This document shows, one piece after another, positions 1-8,701 of a DNA stretch of 64,000 bases. Source of the stretch: Alphaproteobacteria bacterium (GTDB lineage: Bacteria; Pseudomonadota; Alphaproteobacteria; Rhizobiales; Xanthobacteraceae). The notes below the pieces were generated by a model that saw nothing but the letters and a program-made list of their open reading frames with translations, searched no databases and had not been told where the DNA came from. The stretch covers positions 5,771,851 through 5,835,850 of the forward strand of contig JBBCGH010000001.1 of the NCBI GenBank assembly GCA_037200445.1, given 5' to 3'. Numbering within the stretch: the stretch's first letter is position 1; the number at the start of each line of letters is the position of its first letter. A program made the translations under genes and the position numbers.

Positions 1-1
1 G

Positions 2-868
2 AAGGCCGGATACAAACTCGTTGTGCACGACCTGACCCGGCAGGCCGCAAGCCATCATCTCAATGCCGGCGCCGTATGGGCCGACTCACCGCGCAAGGTC
101 GCCGAGCAGTGCGACGTACTGTTTACCTCGCTCCCCGAGCCGACGGATGTGGAAGGCGTCGCGGCGGGCGACAGCGGCCTGCTCGCCGGCATCGCTAAGG
201 ACGCGGCCTGGTTCGACCTGTCGACCAATTCGCCGAGCGTGGTGAAGAAGCTCAACGCGACCTTCGCGGAGAAGGGCGCTCACATGCTCGACGCACCGGT
301 GAGCGGCGGCCCGGCGGGGGCAGCCTCCGGCAAACTCGCGATCTGGGTCGGCGGCGAGAAGTCGGCCTTCGACAGGTTCAAGCCGGTGCTCGACGCGATG
401 GGCGACAAGGCCGCCTACATCGGTCCGATCGGCGCCGCCACCATCGCCAAGCTGGTGCACAACATGTCGAGCTATGCGGTGACCTGCGCGGTCGCCGAAA
501 CGTTCGCGCTCGGCATCAAGGCGGGCGTCGAGCCGCTCGCGCTGTGGAACGCGGTGCGCATGGGCGCGGCCGGGCGGCGCCAGACCTTCGACGTAGTGAT
601 CGATCAGTACCTGCCCAACAACTACGACCCGCCGGCGTTTGCGCTCAAGCTCGCGCACAAGGACGTGTCGCTCGCCAATCAGCTCGGCCGCGAACTCGGC
701 CTGCCGATGCGCATCTGCAATCTCACGCTCGCCGAAATGACCGAGGCGATGAGCCGCGGCTGGGAGGGGCGCGACTCGCGCGCCGTGATGCTGCTCTCCC
801 AGGAGCGCGCGGGCATCAAGGTTGCGGTCGAGCCGGAGAAGATCAAGGCGGCGCTGGCGGAGAAGTAG
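2..868 (+). CDS. NAD(P)-dependent beta-hydroxyacid dehydrogenase, 5' end outside window
   Basis: The reading frame is open from base 2, so the gene starts upstream of the window; the GTG at base 23 lies inside the Rossmann fold and is not the start. The family (3-hydroxyisobutyrate/tartronate semialdehyde reductases) oxidises beta-hydroxyacids with NAD(P). Visible signatures are the end of the first beta-strand (KAGYKLVVHD), the substrate-binding stretch DAPVSGGPAGAASGKLAIW and the catalytic lysine in AKLVHNM, followed by the all-helical C-terminal domain. The glycine-rich dinucleotide motif GxGxxG must lie in the missing part. The substrate cannot be told. The inverted repeat at 898-1026 follows directly. 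Confidence 0.9.
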   Translation, partial: KAGYKLVVHDLTRQAASHHLNAGAVWADSPRKVAEQCDVLFTSLPEPTDVEGVAAGDSGLLAGIAKDAAWFDLSTNSPSVVKKLNATFAEKGAHMLDAPVSGGPAGAASGKLAIWVGGEKSAFDRFKPVLDAMGDKAAYIGPIGAATIAKLVHNMSSYAVTCAVAETFALGIKAGVEPLALWNAVRMGAAGRRQTFDVVIDQYLPNNYDPPAFALKLAHKDVSLANQLGRELGLPMRICNLTLAEMTEAMSRGWEGRDSRAVMLLSQERAGIKVAVEPEKIKAALAEK

Positions 869-897
869 GCGCCGCGCAGATCGACCGCAGTATTTGC

Positions 898-1026
898 GCC
901 CTCTCCCCTTGTGGGAGAGGGCTGCTCAAACTTTCAACACGGAAGCTTAGGTGAGGGGTCAGTAACCCCTCACCCAACTGAGCATGTTAGATTCCTGCGA
1001 TGCCCTCTCCCACAAGGGGAGAGGGC
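898..1026. repeat. Perfect 25-bp inverted repeat with nested palindrome
   Basis: The arm at 898-922 and the arm at 1002-1026 are exact reverse complements; each is itself nearly palindromic (CCCTCTCC...GGAGAGGG). Between them, GTGAGGGG (951-958) pairs with CCCCTCAC (966-973). It sits between convergent genes, so it may form a cruciform or hairpin that ends transcription from both sides, although there is no T-tract. It resembles REP/BIME-type elements of rhizobial genomes. Confidence 0.75.
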
Positions 1027-1059
1027 AAAAATTGCGGACGCTGTGAATCCTGGCCCGCT

Positions 1060-1917
1060 CTAAATCGGATTCCGCTTCAGGTGCGCCAGCATCAACGCAT
1101 TCACCTGCTCCGGCATCTGGTCTGCGGTGAAATGCCCGCCGCCGGGCAGCACAGCGAATTCATAAGGGCCTGACACCCACTCACGCGTCCATTCAGCGGC
1201 GGGGCGGCCGACCGTGTCGTCGGCGTCGCCCCAGATGTAGAGCGTCGGTACGCGAATGACGCCGAGCGGCGAGCGGATCGCGCCGCGCGCACGATACCAG
1301 GCGAGCGCCGCCTCCATGGCGGCCGGATTGCCGAGCACCGCAAGGTGCTTCTCCTGCGCGGCTTTCGGCACACAGGCCGCATCCCAGCGCACGCGCAGCC
1401 ATTCGGCATCGTTCGCGAGCACGACCGCGGCGGCGCCCGGCTCGAGAAATGCGCGGTGATGGCGCGATCGCTGCTTCTGCTCGCCGTCGGGCAAGGCAAG
1501 CGCGCGGTTGAAGGCGTTCGGATGCGGGCGCGACAGGATCGTGAGCGAGGCAAGCCGCTCGGGATACTTGTCGGCGATGCCCCACGCGATGCTGCCGCCC
1601 CAGTCGTGGCCGACGAGATGAAAGCGCGTGAGCCCGAGCTTGCCCGCGATCTGCATCGGATCGTCGACGAGCCGGTCGAACACATAGCTGTCCGTGTTGG
1701 CGGGATCAGGCCGCGCGGCCGGCGAATAGCCGCGCTGGCTCGGCGCAATCGCGCGGTAGCCAGCATTTGCCACCGCCGCGATCTGCGCATCCCAGTGATG
1801 GAAAGACTCGGCAAAGCCATGCAGCAGCAGCACCGGCGCGCCCTCACTGGGCCCGTCGATCAACACATCGAACGTGAGCCCGGGCGCCGTCGTGATCTGG
1901 TGAACTTGCGCCATCAT
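1060..1917 (-). CDS. alpha/beta hydrolase, epoxide hydrolase/haloalkane dehalogenase type
   Basis: A 285-residue alpha/beta-hydrolase. The oxyanion-hole motif HGF lies near residue 34 (LLLHGFAESFHHWD), the nucleophile elbow is GHDWGG near residue 103, and the catalytic histidine is in GGGHFTADQMPEQV near residue 260. An aspartate nucleophile (HDWGG) instead of serine is the hallmark of epoxide hydrolases and haloalkane dehalogenases, so C-O or C-halogen hydrolysis is more likely than ester cleavage. Its ATG overlaps the stop codon of the upstream nitronate monooxygenase (ATGA), so the two are translationally coupled. The substrate is unknown. Confidence 0.88.
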   Translation of the reverse strand: MMAQVHQITTAPGLTFDVLIDGPSEGAPVLLLHGFAESFHHWDAQIAAVANAGYRAIAPSQRGYSPAARPDPANTDSYVFDRLVDDPMQIAGKLGLTRFHLVGHDWGGSIAWGIADKYPERLASLTILSRPHPNAFNRALALPDGEQKQRSRHHRAFLEPGAAAVVLANDAEWLRVRWDAACVPKAAQEKHLAVLGNPAAMEAALAWYRARGAIRSPLGVIRVPTLYIWGDADDTVGRPAAEWTREWVSGPYEFAVLPGGGHFTADQMPEQVNALMLAHLKRNPI

Positions 1918-2879
1918 GCCACGCGATAGCGGTTCGAGCCCGCGAGCAACGCGGAGGCTTCCTTGACCATGCGGTCGACCACGTCCCTGGCCGGCGGAAT
2001 GTCCGAGATCATGTCGACGCCCTCGCCCGCGATGACCGCCGCGGTATCGAAGTCGCCGCCCTCGCGCGCTTTGTCGTAGCGCGCGGCCTCATCAGTCTGG
2101 TGCTGCATCAGCTCGGCCTCGCGGCCGCGCCAGCGCTCGGAGAATTCGTTGCGCAGCACCCGGCCGGTGTAGGGCGCGGGCCAGACGTTGCGGCGCGCGA
2201 TATCGAACAGGATGCTACGGATGGTCTTGTCGCCGCTCGCCGATACGATGCGTTCCTTGGCGGCGTGCGGACCCATCGCCTCCTGCGTCGCGTAAAAGCG
2301 TGTGCCGACCAGCGCGCCGTCGGCGCCGAGCATCAGCGCGGCGGCAAGCCCGCGCCCATCCGCGACGCCGCCCGCGGCCGCGACCGGGACGCCGCGCGCC
2401 GCATCCACCACCGCCGGCACCAGCGCGAAGGTGCCACGTGAGTGGCCGTGGCCGCCCGCCTCTGCGCCCTGCGCGATCAGAACGTCCGCGCCGTTCGCGA
2501 TGCCATCTCTGGCCTGCTCGACGGTCTGCACCTGGCAGATCATCAGCGCGCCGGCGCGCTTGATCTTCTCCACGTGTGGCTTCACGTCGCCGAACGACAA
2601 CATGATCGCGGCCGGCTTGCGCTCCAGCGCGATGTCGAGCAGCCGCGGATTACGCGCCATGCTCCAGGTGATGAAGCCGACGCCGACGCGCGCACTGCCC
2701 GCCGCATCGAGCTCGCGGGTGAGCCAACTCTCGTTGCCGTAGCCGCCGCCGATGATGCCGAAGCCGCCGGCCGCCGTGACGGTCGCGGCGAGATGCCCAT
2801 CCGCCACGATGTCCATCGGCGCCAGCATGATGGGGTGCTCGACGCGCAAGAGCTCCGTCAATCGGGTGGAAATCGTCAT
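1914..2879 (-). CDS. nitronate monooxygenase family flavoprotein
   Basis: A TIM-barrel FMN enzyme of the 2-nitropropane dioxygenase/nitronate monooxygenase family, 321 residues. Signatures: the N-terminal HPIMLAPMD, AGGFGIIGGGYG, AQGAEAGGHGH (FMN/substrate region) and the C-terminal phosphate-binding stretch AAGGVADGRGLAAAL followed by LGADGALVGTRF. Members oxidise alkyl nitronates or act as enoyl-type reductases; the substrate is not predictable. I chose the ATG at 2879 because GGAGG lies just upstream and the product then begins like known members; the frame stays open about 50 codons further up, but that would cross into the divergent lytic transglycosylase gene. Overlaps the downstream hydrolase gene by 4 bases. 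Confidence 0.88.
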   Translation of the reverse strand: MTISTRLTELLRVEHPIMLAPMDIVADGHLAATVTAAGGFGIIGGGYGNESWLTRELDAAGSARVGVGFITWSMARNPRLLDIALERKPAAIMLSFGDVKPHVEKIKRAGALMICQVQTVEQARDGIANGADVLIAQGAEAGGHGHSRGTFALVPAVVDAARGVPVAAAGGVADGRGLAAALMLGADGALVGTRFYATQEAMGPHAAKERIVSASGDKTIRSILFDIARRNVWPAPYTGRVLRNEFSERWRGREAELMQHQTDEAARYDKAREGGDFDTAAVIAGEGVDMISDIPPARDVVDRMVKEASALLAGSNRYRVA

Positions 2880-2908
2880 TTGACCCTCCGGCCCGACGCA
2901 CACTAAAC

Positions 2909-4126
2909 GTGAATCGAATGGCGCCTCAAGCCGACCGATTCTTGCGCTTTCTGATTGGGCTTGCGCTATTCGCGGCGCTTTGCGCGCAGGCACATGCGCA
3001 ACAGCCAAAGGTGCCAGAGAGCTTCGCGCCACTCATCGCCTCACTTTGGCCCGACGCGCAGGGGCGCGGCATTTCGCGCAAGACGTTCGATCTGGCCTTC
3101 GCGGGCCTGACGCCCGACCCGCGCGTTGCGGCGCTCACGGTGCGCCAGCCCGAATATGGCGCGCCGGTCGCGACCTATCTGGCGCGCATCGCGTCGCAAG
3201 CACGCATCCAGGGCGCAGCGCGCAAGGCACGCGACTGGAAGCCGACGCTCGACGCGATCGAGACGCAATACGGCGTCGACCGCTGGATTATCCTGGCGCT
3301 GTGGGGGATCGAGACCGCGTTCGGCGCGAACAGCGGTGGGTTCGACGTGATCCGCTCGCTCGCCACGCTGGTGGCGATCGGCTATCGCGCCGACTACTTC
3401 CGCGACGAATTGCTCGCCGCGCTGCAGGTCCTGCAGCAAGGCCATGTCGCGCGCGAGAAGATGATCGGCTCATGGGCCGGCGCGATGGGCCAGCCGCAGT
3501 TCATGCCGTCGAACTTCCTGGAGCTGGCGGTCGATTCTTCCGGCGACGGCCGCAAGGACATCTGGGCAAGTGTGCCGGACGTGCTCGGATCGATTGCCAA
3601 TTTCCTAAGAGCTTGGGGCTGGAAGGCCGGCCGCGCGTGGGGCTGCGAGGTTCTCGTGCCGCAGGGCTTCGACCATCGCCGCAGCCGCGCGAGTTACACC
3701 GAATGGGCGGCGCTGGGGCTGACGCGCGCCGACGGCGAGCCGCTGCCTGAGGGCAACGCGATCCTGTTCTTCCCGAGCGGCGCAAGCGGGCCCGCGTTTC
3801 TGGTCGGCGAGAATTTCGAAGTGATCAAGCGCTACAACAATTCCGATGTGTTCGCACTCGCCGCAACGCAGATCGCCGATCGCGCGCAAGGGCACGGCGG
3901 CATCCGCGCCGCATGGCCGGCGAACGACCGGCAGCTCACGCGTGATGAACGCATCGTGCTCCAGAAGCGGATGAAGGAGCTCGGCCATCCGGTGAACGAC
4001 CTCGAAGGGCGCATCGACTTCGACCTGCGCGACGAGATCAGGCTGGAACAGGCGAAACACGGCATGACGCCGGACGGGCATCCGACCCGCGAACTGCTGC
4101 AAAAAATCGGGGCGACGCCCAGATAG
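2909..4126 (+). CDS. MltB-family lytic murein transglycosylase with peptidoglycan-binding domain
   Basis: A secreted or lipid-facing wall enzyme of about 405 residues. A hydrophobic signal segment (FLIGLALFAALCAQAHA) is followed by a long SLT_2/MltB domain. The catalytic glutamate is in the WGIETAFG motif near residue 137, with the typical MGQPQFMPSNF and DIWASVPDVLGSIANFL blocks. The last 60 residues form a PG_binding_1 domain (QKRMKELGHPVNDLEGRID). It cleaves the MurNAc-GlcNAc bond to give 1,6-anhydro-MurNAc. The start is uncertain: GTG at 2909 or ATG at 2918, neither with a good ribosome-binding site. Divergent from the nitronate monooxygenase gene. Confidence 0.9.
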   Translation: MNRMAPQADRFLRFLIGLALFAALCAQAHAQQPKVPESFAPLIASLWPDAQGRGISRKTFDLAFAGLTPDPRVAALTVRQPEYGAPVATYLARIASQARIQGAARKARDWKPTLDAIETQYGVDRWIILALWGIETAFGANSGGFDVIRSLATLVAIGYRADYFRDELLAALQVLQQGHVAREKMIGSWAGAMGQPQFMPSNFLELAVDSSGDGRKDIWASVPDVLGSIANFLRAWGWKAGRAWGCEVLVPQGFDHRRSRASYTEWAALGLTRADGEPLPEGNAILFFPSGASGPAFLVGENFEVIKRYNNSDVFALAATQIADRAQGHGGIRAAWPANDRQLTRDERIVLQKRMKELGHPVNDLEGRIDFDLRDEIRLEQAKHGMTPDGHPTRELLQKIGATPR

Positions 4127-4232
4127 CCCTCACCCTGAGGAGCGCGAAGCGCGTCTCGAAGGGCGAGGGCGTGCGCTCCGAGCATGTGGCCATCCTTCGA
4201 GACGGGCGCTTTGCGCCCTCCTCAGGATGAGG
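4127..4232. repeat. Interspersed inverted repeat, CCTCACCCTGAGGAGC family, copy 1
   Basis: CCTCACCCTGAGGAGC at the left and its near-complement CCTCCTCAGGATGAGG at the right bracket inner arms CGTCTCGAAGG / CCTTCGAGACG. The same design recurs at 26026-26137. It lies between convergent genes. Confidence 0.75.
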
Positions 4233-5316
4233 AGAGGAGCTTCCTTGGCACCAGCACCTCGCCCTTCATGATCGGGCGCGCGGTGCGCAATGTGCCGGCG
4301 ACGACATCCATGTCGGCGCCCTTTCCCTTGGTGTGCAGCAGGACATCGACCATGCCGGATGGGTGCTCGATCCAGACGGTGCGCGGGTTCGCGCTGTCGG
4401 GCTTTGCCAATTCGTGCGCGATCGAGCCTTCGAGCGCGCAGGCGGCGGCGACGCACACCGCGCCGGTGACGGCGTGCGCGGCGTGCAGCGCATGCGGGGT
4501 CAGATAGCGCGACGTGATGGTGCCGTTCGCGTCGCGCGGGGCTGAGAGCAATCCCACTTTCGGGATCACCTTGTCGGAGACATCGCCGAAACCCATGCGG
4601 CGGCCGGCTTCGAGGCGAATCGGCTCGATTTTCGCAAAGAGCTCCTTGTTCAGATTGATCTCGGCCCTGCCCTCGGTGCCGGTCAGCCCGAAATCCGTCG
4701 CGCGCATCATGATCATCGGCATCGCGACGTCGATGCAGGTCACCTCGATGCCATTGATGACGTCGCGCACGTTACCGGTCGGCAGCAGCTTGCCGGACAC
4801 GGAGCCGACCACGTCCATGAAATTGAGCACGATCGGCGCCGCCGTGCCGGGCACGCCGTCGATGCGCGCATCGCCGGTGTACTGCACGGACTTGCCGGGC
4901 GTCTTGACGATTGCCTCGATGCGCGCCTCGGTGTTCACATTGTAGACCATCACATGGGTTTCGCCGTCTGCCGCCTCGATCATCCCGGTCTCGATGCCGA
5001 ACGGCGCAACGCCGGCCAGCATGTTGCCGCAGGACGGCGCGGTATCGACGATCGGCTTGCCGATATCGACCTGCGCAAAGAGATAATCGAGATCGACGCC
5101 GGGGCGCGCCGACTTCGACACGATCGCGACCTTGCTGGTGAGCGTGTCGGCGCCGCCGAGCCCGTCGATCTGGCGCGGGTCGGGCGAGCCCATCGCGGCA
5201 AGCAGCACGCGGTCGCGCGCAGCGACGTCCTGCGGGAGATCGCTCGCCTTGAAATAAGGCCCGCGCGAGGTCCCGCCGCGCATGAAAATGACCGGAATGC
5301 CGACAAGATCGCTCAT
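4222..5316 (-). CDS. PrpF/GalD-family isomerase (aconitate isomerase or 4-oxalomesaconate tautomerase-like)
   Basis: A 364-residue diaminopimelate-epimerase-fold protein of the PrpF family. Signatures: FMRGGTSRGPYF at the N-terminus, DGLGGADTLTSKVAIV, and the cysteine-bearing PSCGNML loop that supplies a catalytic residue in this fold. PrpF isomerises cis/trans-aconitate and 2-methylaconitate; GalD tautomerises 4-oxalomesaconate. Last gene of the TRAP/tcu operon, which favours an aconitate-type tricarboxylate. Start set at ATG 5316, where the family similarity begins; the frame extends 16 codons upstream without support. The 3' end abuts an inverted repeat. Confidence 0.85.
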   Translation of the reverse strand: MSDLVGIPVIFMRGGTSRGPYFKASDLPQDVAARDRVLLAAMGSPDPRQIDGLGGADTLTSKVAIVSKSARPGVDLDYLFAQVDIGKPIVDTAPSCGNMLAGVAPFGIETGMIEAADGETHVMVYNVNTEARIEAIVKTPGKSVQYTGDARIDGVPGTAAPIVLNFMDVVGSVSGKLLPTGNVRDVINGIEVTCIDVAMPMIMMRATDFGLTGTEGRAEINLNKELFAKIEPIRLEAGRRMGFGDVSDKVIPKVGLLSAPRDANGTITSRYLTPHALHAAHAVTGAVCVAAACALEGSIAHELAKPDSANPRTVWIEHPSGMVDVLLHTKGKGADMDVVAGTLRTARPIMKGEVLVPRKLLSSS

Positions 5317-5438
5317 GAGGGGAAAGCCTTTGTTGCCGCGCTCAGATCGCGCCGCAATGCGCATAAGTCAATGCGCCGCCGCTCAACCCTGCCCTGCGAT
5401 GGGTGAACGCTGCCCGCCGCCCTGGCGGCCGGCCTGCG

Positions 5439-7481
5439 CTACATCATCCCCATGAGCCGCGGCAGGAAGAGGGTCAGCGCCGGCCAGTAGGTGACGATGA
5501 CCAGGAACACCACCATCGTGACCAGCCATGGCCACACCGCGACCGCGAGATCGGTGATGCGCATCCCGGCGATCATCGACGCCACATAGAGGTTGAGGCC
5601 GACAGGCGGGTGGCAGAGGCCGACCTCCATGTTGACGTCGATCACGATGCCGAAATGCACCGGATCGATGCCGAGCTTGCGCGCCGCAGGCGTCAGGATC
5701 GGCGCCATGATCAGGATGATCGAGTTCGGCTCCATGAAGTTGCCGGCCATCAGCAGCAGCACGTTCACCATCAGCAGGAAGCCGAACCAGCCGAGGTTCT
5801 GCGCCAGGATCCAGTCCGCAAGTGCGGACGGAATGTTCTCGTTGGTCAGGATGAACGAGAACAGCACCGCGTTGGTGATGATGTAGAGCAGCATCGCGCT
5901 GGTGTTCGCGGCGCGCAGCAATACGCGTGGCACGTCCTTGAGGCCGATCGCCTTGTAGACGAACACCGCGATGAAGAACGAGTAGACCGCAGCCATCGCG
6001 GCGGCCTCGGTCGCGGTGAACAGGCCCGAATAGATGCCCCCGATGATGATGACGACGAGCAGGAGGCCCCAGATGCTCTCGCGGAACGCGTGCCAGGTGC
6101 CTGCCCAGCTCGCGCGCTCCATGCGTGGATAGTTGCGCTTCTTGGCGATAAACCATGTGACGATGCAGAGCATCGTGGTCAGCATGATGCCCGGCAACAG
6201 GCCGGCGACGAACAGCGCGCCGATCGAGGTGTTGGTCGAGACCGCGTAGACGATCTTCGGGATCGACGGCAGCATCAGAATGCCGAGCGAGCCGGCGACG
6301 GTGATGATGCCGGCGCCGAAGCGCATCGGATAGCCGTGCCGCACCATCTCGGGCAGCACGATGCCGCCGATCGCCGCGACCGTCGCGACGCTCGACCCGC
6401 ACACCAGCGCGAACATCGCGCAGGAGACGATGCCGGCGAGGCCAAGGCCGCCGTGCCAGTGGCCGATCAGCGAGACGGCGAAGTCGATCATCCGGCGCGC
6501 GACCCCGCCGTGCGTGAGGAAGCCGCCCGCCAGGATGAAGAACGGGATCGCCATGATCTCGAAGCTTTCGAGACCGGTGAACAGCTTCATCGACACCGAC
6601 TGAATCGGCACGTCGGTGAGCACGAACATGAAGGTCAGCACGGTCAGCCCGAGCGCGATCGAGATCGGCATGCCGGTGATCATGAAGGAGATCAGCAGCA
6701 CGAACAGCATGATCGCGCGCACCTGGGGCGGCATGACGATGATGCCCAGCTTGTTCGCGAGGCAGATGCCGAGGATCAGGACCGGCAGCAAGATCAGGAT
6801 CAGGGTCAGCGGCTTGATCCAGCCCTCCGAAACTGTGCCGTGGGCCGCCTCGGCGGGATGCAGATTGTCGGTGCCCCTTACGCCCTCGACTTCCGCCTCG
6901 TTGTGGTGCGGCAGGTGTCCGGTCCAGTAATACCACCACGCGACCTGCAGGAAGCGGAAGCACATCAGCGCCGAGCCGAGCGGGATCGCCAGATAGATGA
7001 TCCACATCGGGGCTTCGAGATCGTTCGACTGCTGACCCGTGCTCCACATTCCGCTCACGAAGATCACGCCGAATATCGCGATCACGGAGGTGAAGAAGGC
7101 GCCGCACAGGATCGCGAACAGGATCACGCTCTTGCGGTTCTTCGGCGGCAGCAGGTTGACCAGCACATCGACGCCGACATGGATGCCGGTGCGCACGCCA
7201 TAGGCGGCGCCGAACTTCGCCATCCAGATGAACATGTAGATGCAGAGCTCTTGCGCCCACGACACGTCGAGCGAGGCGAGCCACATGTAGATATCGCGCA
7301 GGATCGTGGGGATGACCGGGACGTTGTGCGCCTCGCCCCACTTCGCAAGATCGATCGACAGGCCGGTGCCGTAGCGATGCAGAACCGCAAGGAAAATGAG
7401 TCCCGTTGCGGCGGCGATGAGGGTGGCGATGATCCACTCCTCAAGACGATCAAGCACGCGCAGTAGCACGCTTCCCCCCAT
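5439..7481 (-). CDS. TRAP transporter fused small and large membrane subunits (DctQM)
   Basis: An inner-membrane protein of about 680 residues. The first 200 residues carry four hydrophobic segments of a DctQ domain (starting LDRLEEWIIATLIAAATG); a hydrophilic linker follows, then a DctM domain of about 12 segments with family features such as GMPISIALGL, IPFFILAGGFLT, CGSSVATVAAIGG and the C-terminal GLCHPPVGLNLYV. TRAP systems use a Na+ gradient to import organic acids delivered by the periplasmic DctP. Genes for the partner DctP and for catabolic enzymes lie just upstream. Start taken at ATG 7481; a GTG at 7505 is the alternative. Confidence 0.92.
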   Translation of the reverse strand: MGGSVLLRVLDRLEEWIIATLIAAATGLIFLAVLHRYGTGLSIDLAKWGEAHNVPVIPTILRDIYMWLASLDVSWAQELCIYMFIWMAKFGAAYGVRTGIHVGVDVLVNLLPPKNRKSVILFAILCGAFFTSVIAIFGVIFVSGMWSTGQQSNDLEAPMWIIYLAIPLGSALMCFRFLQVAWWYYWTGHLPHHNEAEVEGVRGTDNLHPAEAAHGTVSEGWIKPLTLILILLPVLILGICLANKLGIIVMPPQVRAIMLFVLLISFMITGMPISIALGLTVLTFMFVLTDVPIQSVSMKLFTGLESFEIMAIPFFILAGGFLTHGGVARRMIDFAVSLIGHWHGGLGLAGIVSCAMFALVCGSSVATVAAIGGIVLPEMVRHGYPMRFGAGIITVAGSLGILMLPSIPKIVYAVSTNTSIGALFVAGLLPGIMLTTMLCIVTWFIAKKRNYPRMERASWAGTWHAFRESIWGLLLVVIIIGGIYSGLFTATEAAAMAAVYSFFIAVFVYKAIGLKDVPRVLLRAANTSAMLLYIITNAVLFSFILTNENIPSALADWILAQNLGWFGFLLMVNVLLLMAGNFMEPNSIILIMAPILTPAARKLGIDPVHFGIVIDVNMEVGLCHPPVGLNLYVASMIAGMRITDLAVAVWPWLVTMVVFLVIVTYWPALTLFLPRLMGMM

Positions 7482-7528
7482 AGAAAGCGGCCGGGAGCCC
7501 CTCACCCCCGGCCACGTTTCTTATATTG

Positions 7529-7545
7529 GACCGGCGAGGCCGGTC
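7529..7545. other. Intercistronic hairpin between dctP and dctQM
   Basis: GACCGG (7529-7534) and CCGGTC (7540-7545) form a short GC stem in the gap between the two TRAP genes. Such hairpins often protect the upstream binding-protein mRNA. No T-tract follows, so a true terminator is unlikely. Confidence 0.35.
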
Positions 7546-7567
7546 TCGAACAGCTATCCTTGTTGGG

Positions 7568-8587
7568 TTAGCCGCTCATCTTGATGTCGAGCGCCTTCGC
7601 GACGACGTCCAGCACTTCCTGGCCTACGCGGCCCTTCGCCCAGGTGTAGGTCGGCGCCATCGCCTTCTTCCAGGCCGCTTTCTGCCCGTCGTTGAGGTAG
7701 TGAAGCTCGGTCTTGCCCGACTTCTTGATCTCCTCGAGCGCGTCCTCATTTTCTTTCTGGGCGATACCGTTGGTGTAGTCGGTCGCCTCGTTCATCGCCT
7801 TCTCGAGCGGCTGACGCAGGTCGGCCGGCAGGCCGCTCCAGAACTTCGAGTTGGTGATGACCGCATATTGAAGGTGCGCGTGATACGACACCGTGATGTG
7901 CTTCTGCACCTCATGGAATTTCTGCGTCACATAGTTCGAGGGCGTGTTCTCGCACCCGTCGACGACGCCGGTCTGCAGCGCCTGGTACACTTCGGAGAAC
8001 GCCAGGATCTGCGGGATCGAGCCGAGATCGCGGAAATAGCGGTCGGCGATCTTCGAGCCCGAGATGCGCACCTTGAGGCCCTGGAAGTCCGCCGGATTGA
8101 GCAGCGGCCGGTTGGCCGACACCATGTGGAAGCCGTTGTCCCAGTAGCCGAGGCCGGTGATGCCCTTCGCCTCGAGCTTCTTGAACAGATACTTGCCGAC
8201 TTCGCCCTTCATGGCCGCGTCGTAAGTCGCGTCGTCCTTGAACAGCCACGGCAGGTCGAGCGCCTCGAATTCCTTCACGCCGAGCGGCGCGAACTTCGCC
8301 GTCGAAGGTCCGAGCAGCTGCACGGAGCCGAGCTGCAGCGCCTCGATCTCTTCCTTGTCCTTGTAGAGCGAGGAGTTCGGATAGATTTCGACCTTGGCCT
8401 TGCCGCCGGTGTACTTCTCGGCCAGCTCCTTGAACTTGAGCGAGCCCTTGCCCTTCGGCGTGTCGTTCGCAACGACGTGGCTGTACTTGATCACGAGCGG
8501 CGCTTGCGCCCAGCCCGGCTTGCCGTAGGCCATGGCGAGCGCAGCGGCGCTGACGCCAACACCGAATTCACGGCGGGTCAATTTCAT
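7568..8587 (-). CDS. TRAP transporter periplasmic substrate-binding protein (DctP)
   Basis: A 339-residue extracytoplasmic receptor. It opens with a twin-arginine-like signal (LTRREFGVGVSAAALAMA, cleavage near residue 28). The mature part has the DctP layout: IKYSHVVANDTPKGKGS, the organic-acid-binding arginine region LKVRISGSKIADRYF (near residue 175; the family's conserved arginine contacts the substrate carboxylate) and VYQALQTGVVDGCENTPSNY. It delivers a carboxylate to DctQM. AGGAG lies 8 bases before the ATG. The linkage to tcuA/tcuB suggests a di- or tricarboxylate ligand. Confidence 0.93.
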   Translation of the reverse strand: MKLTRREFGVGVSAAALAMAYGKPGWAQAPLVIKYSHVVANDTPKGKGSLKFKELAEKYTGGKAKVEIYPNSSLYKDKEEIEALQLGSVQLLGPSTAKFAPLGVKEFEALDLPWLFKDDATYDAAMKGEVGKYLFKKLEAKGITGLGYWDNGFHMVSANRPLLNPADFQGLKVRISGSKIADRYFRDLGSIPQILAFSEVYQALQTGVVDGCENTPSNYVTQKFHEVQKHITVSYHAHLQYAVITNSKFWSGLPADLRQPLEKAMNEATDYTNGIAQKENEDALEEIKKSGKTELHYLNDGQKAAWKKAMAPTYTWAKGRVGQEVLDVVAKALDIKMSG

Positions 8588-8701
8588 TGCGGTACTCCTG
8601 TTGCACGACCCCGCGGCGCAACAGGCCTGGGGCGTTCCTCGATGGGTGTCGCCGGTGGCTGCCTATAGGGCAAAGCGTCACGCGGCGATATGGCTTTGAT
8701 A

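Noticed and set aside
5403..7466. A plus-strand open frame of nearly 690 codons opposite the TRAP membrane subunit.
   Set aside because: The product is a His/Asp/Arg-rich low-complexity string with no motifs; the minus strand holds a well-supported DctQM protein.
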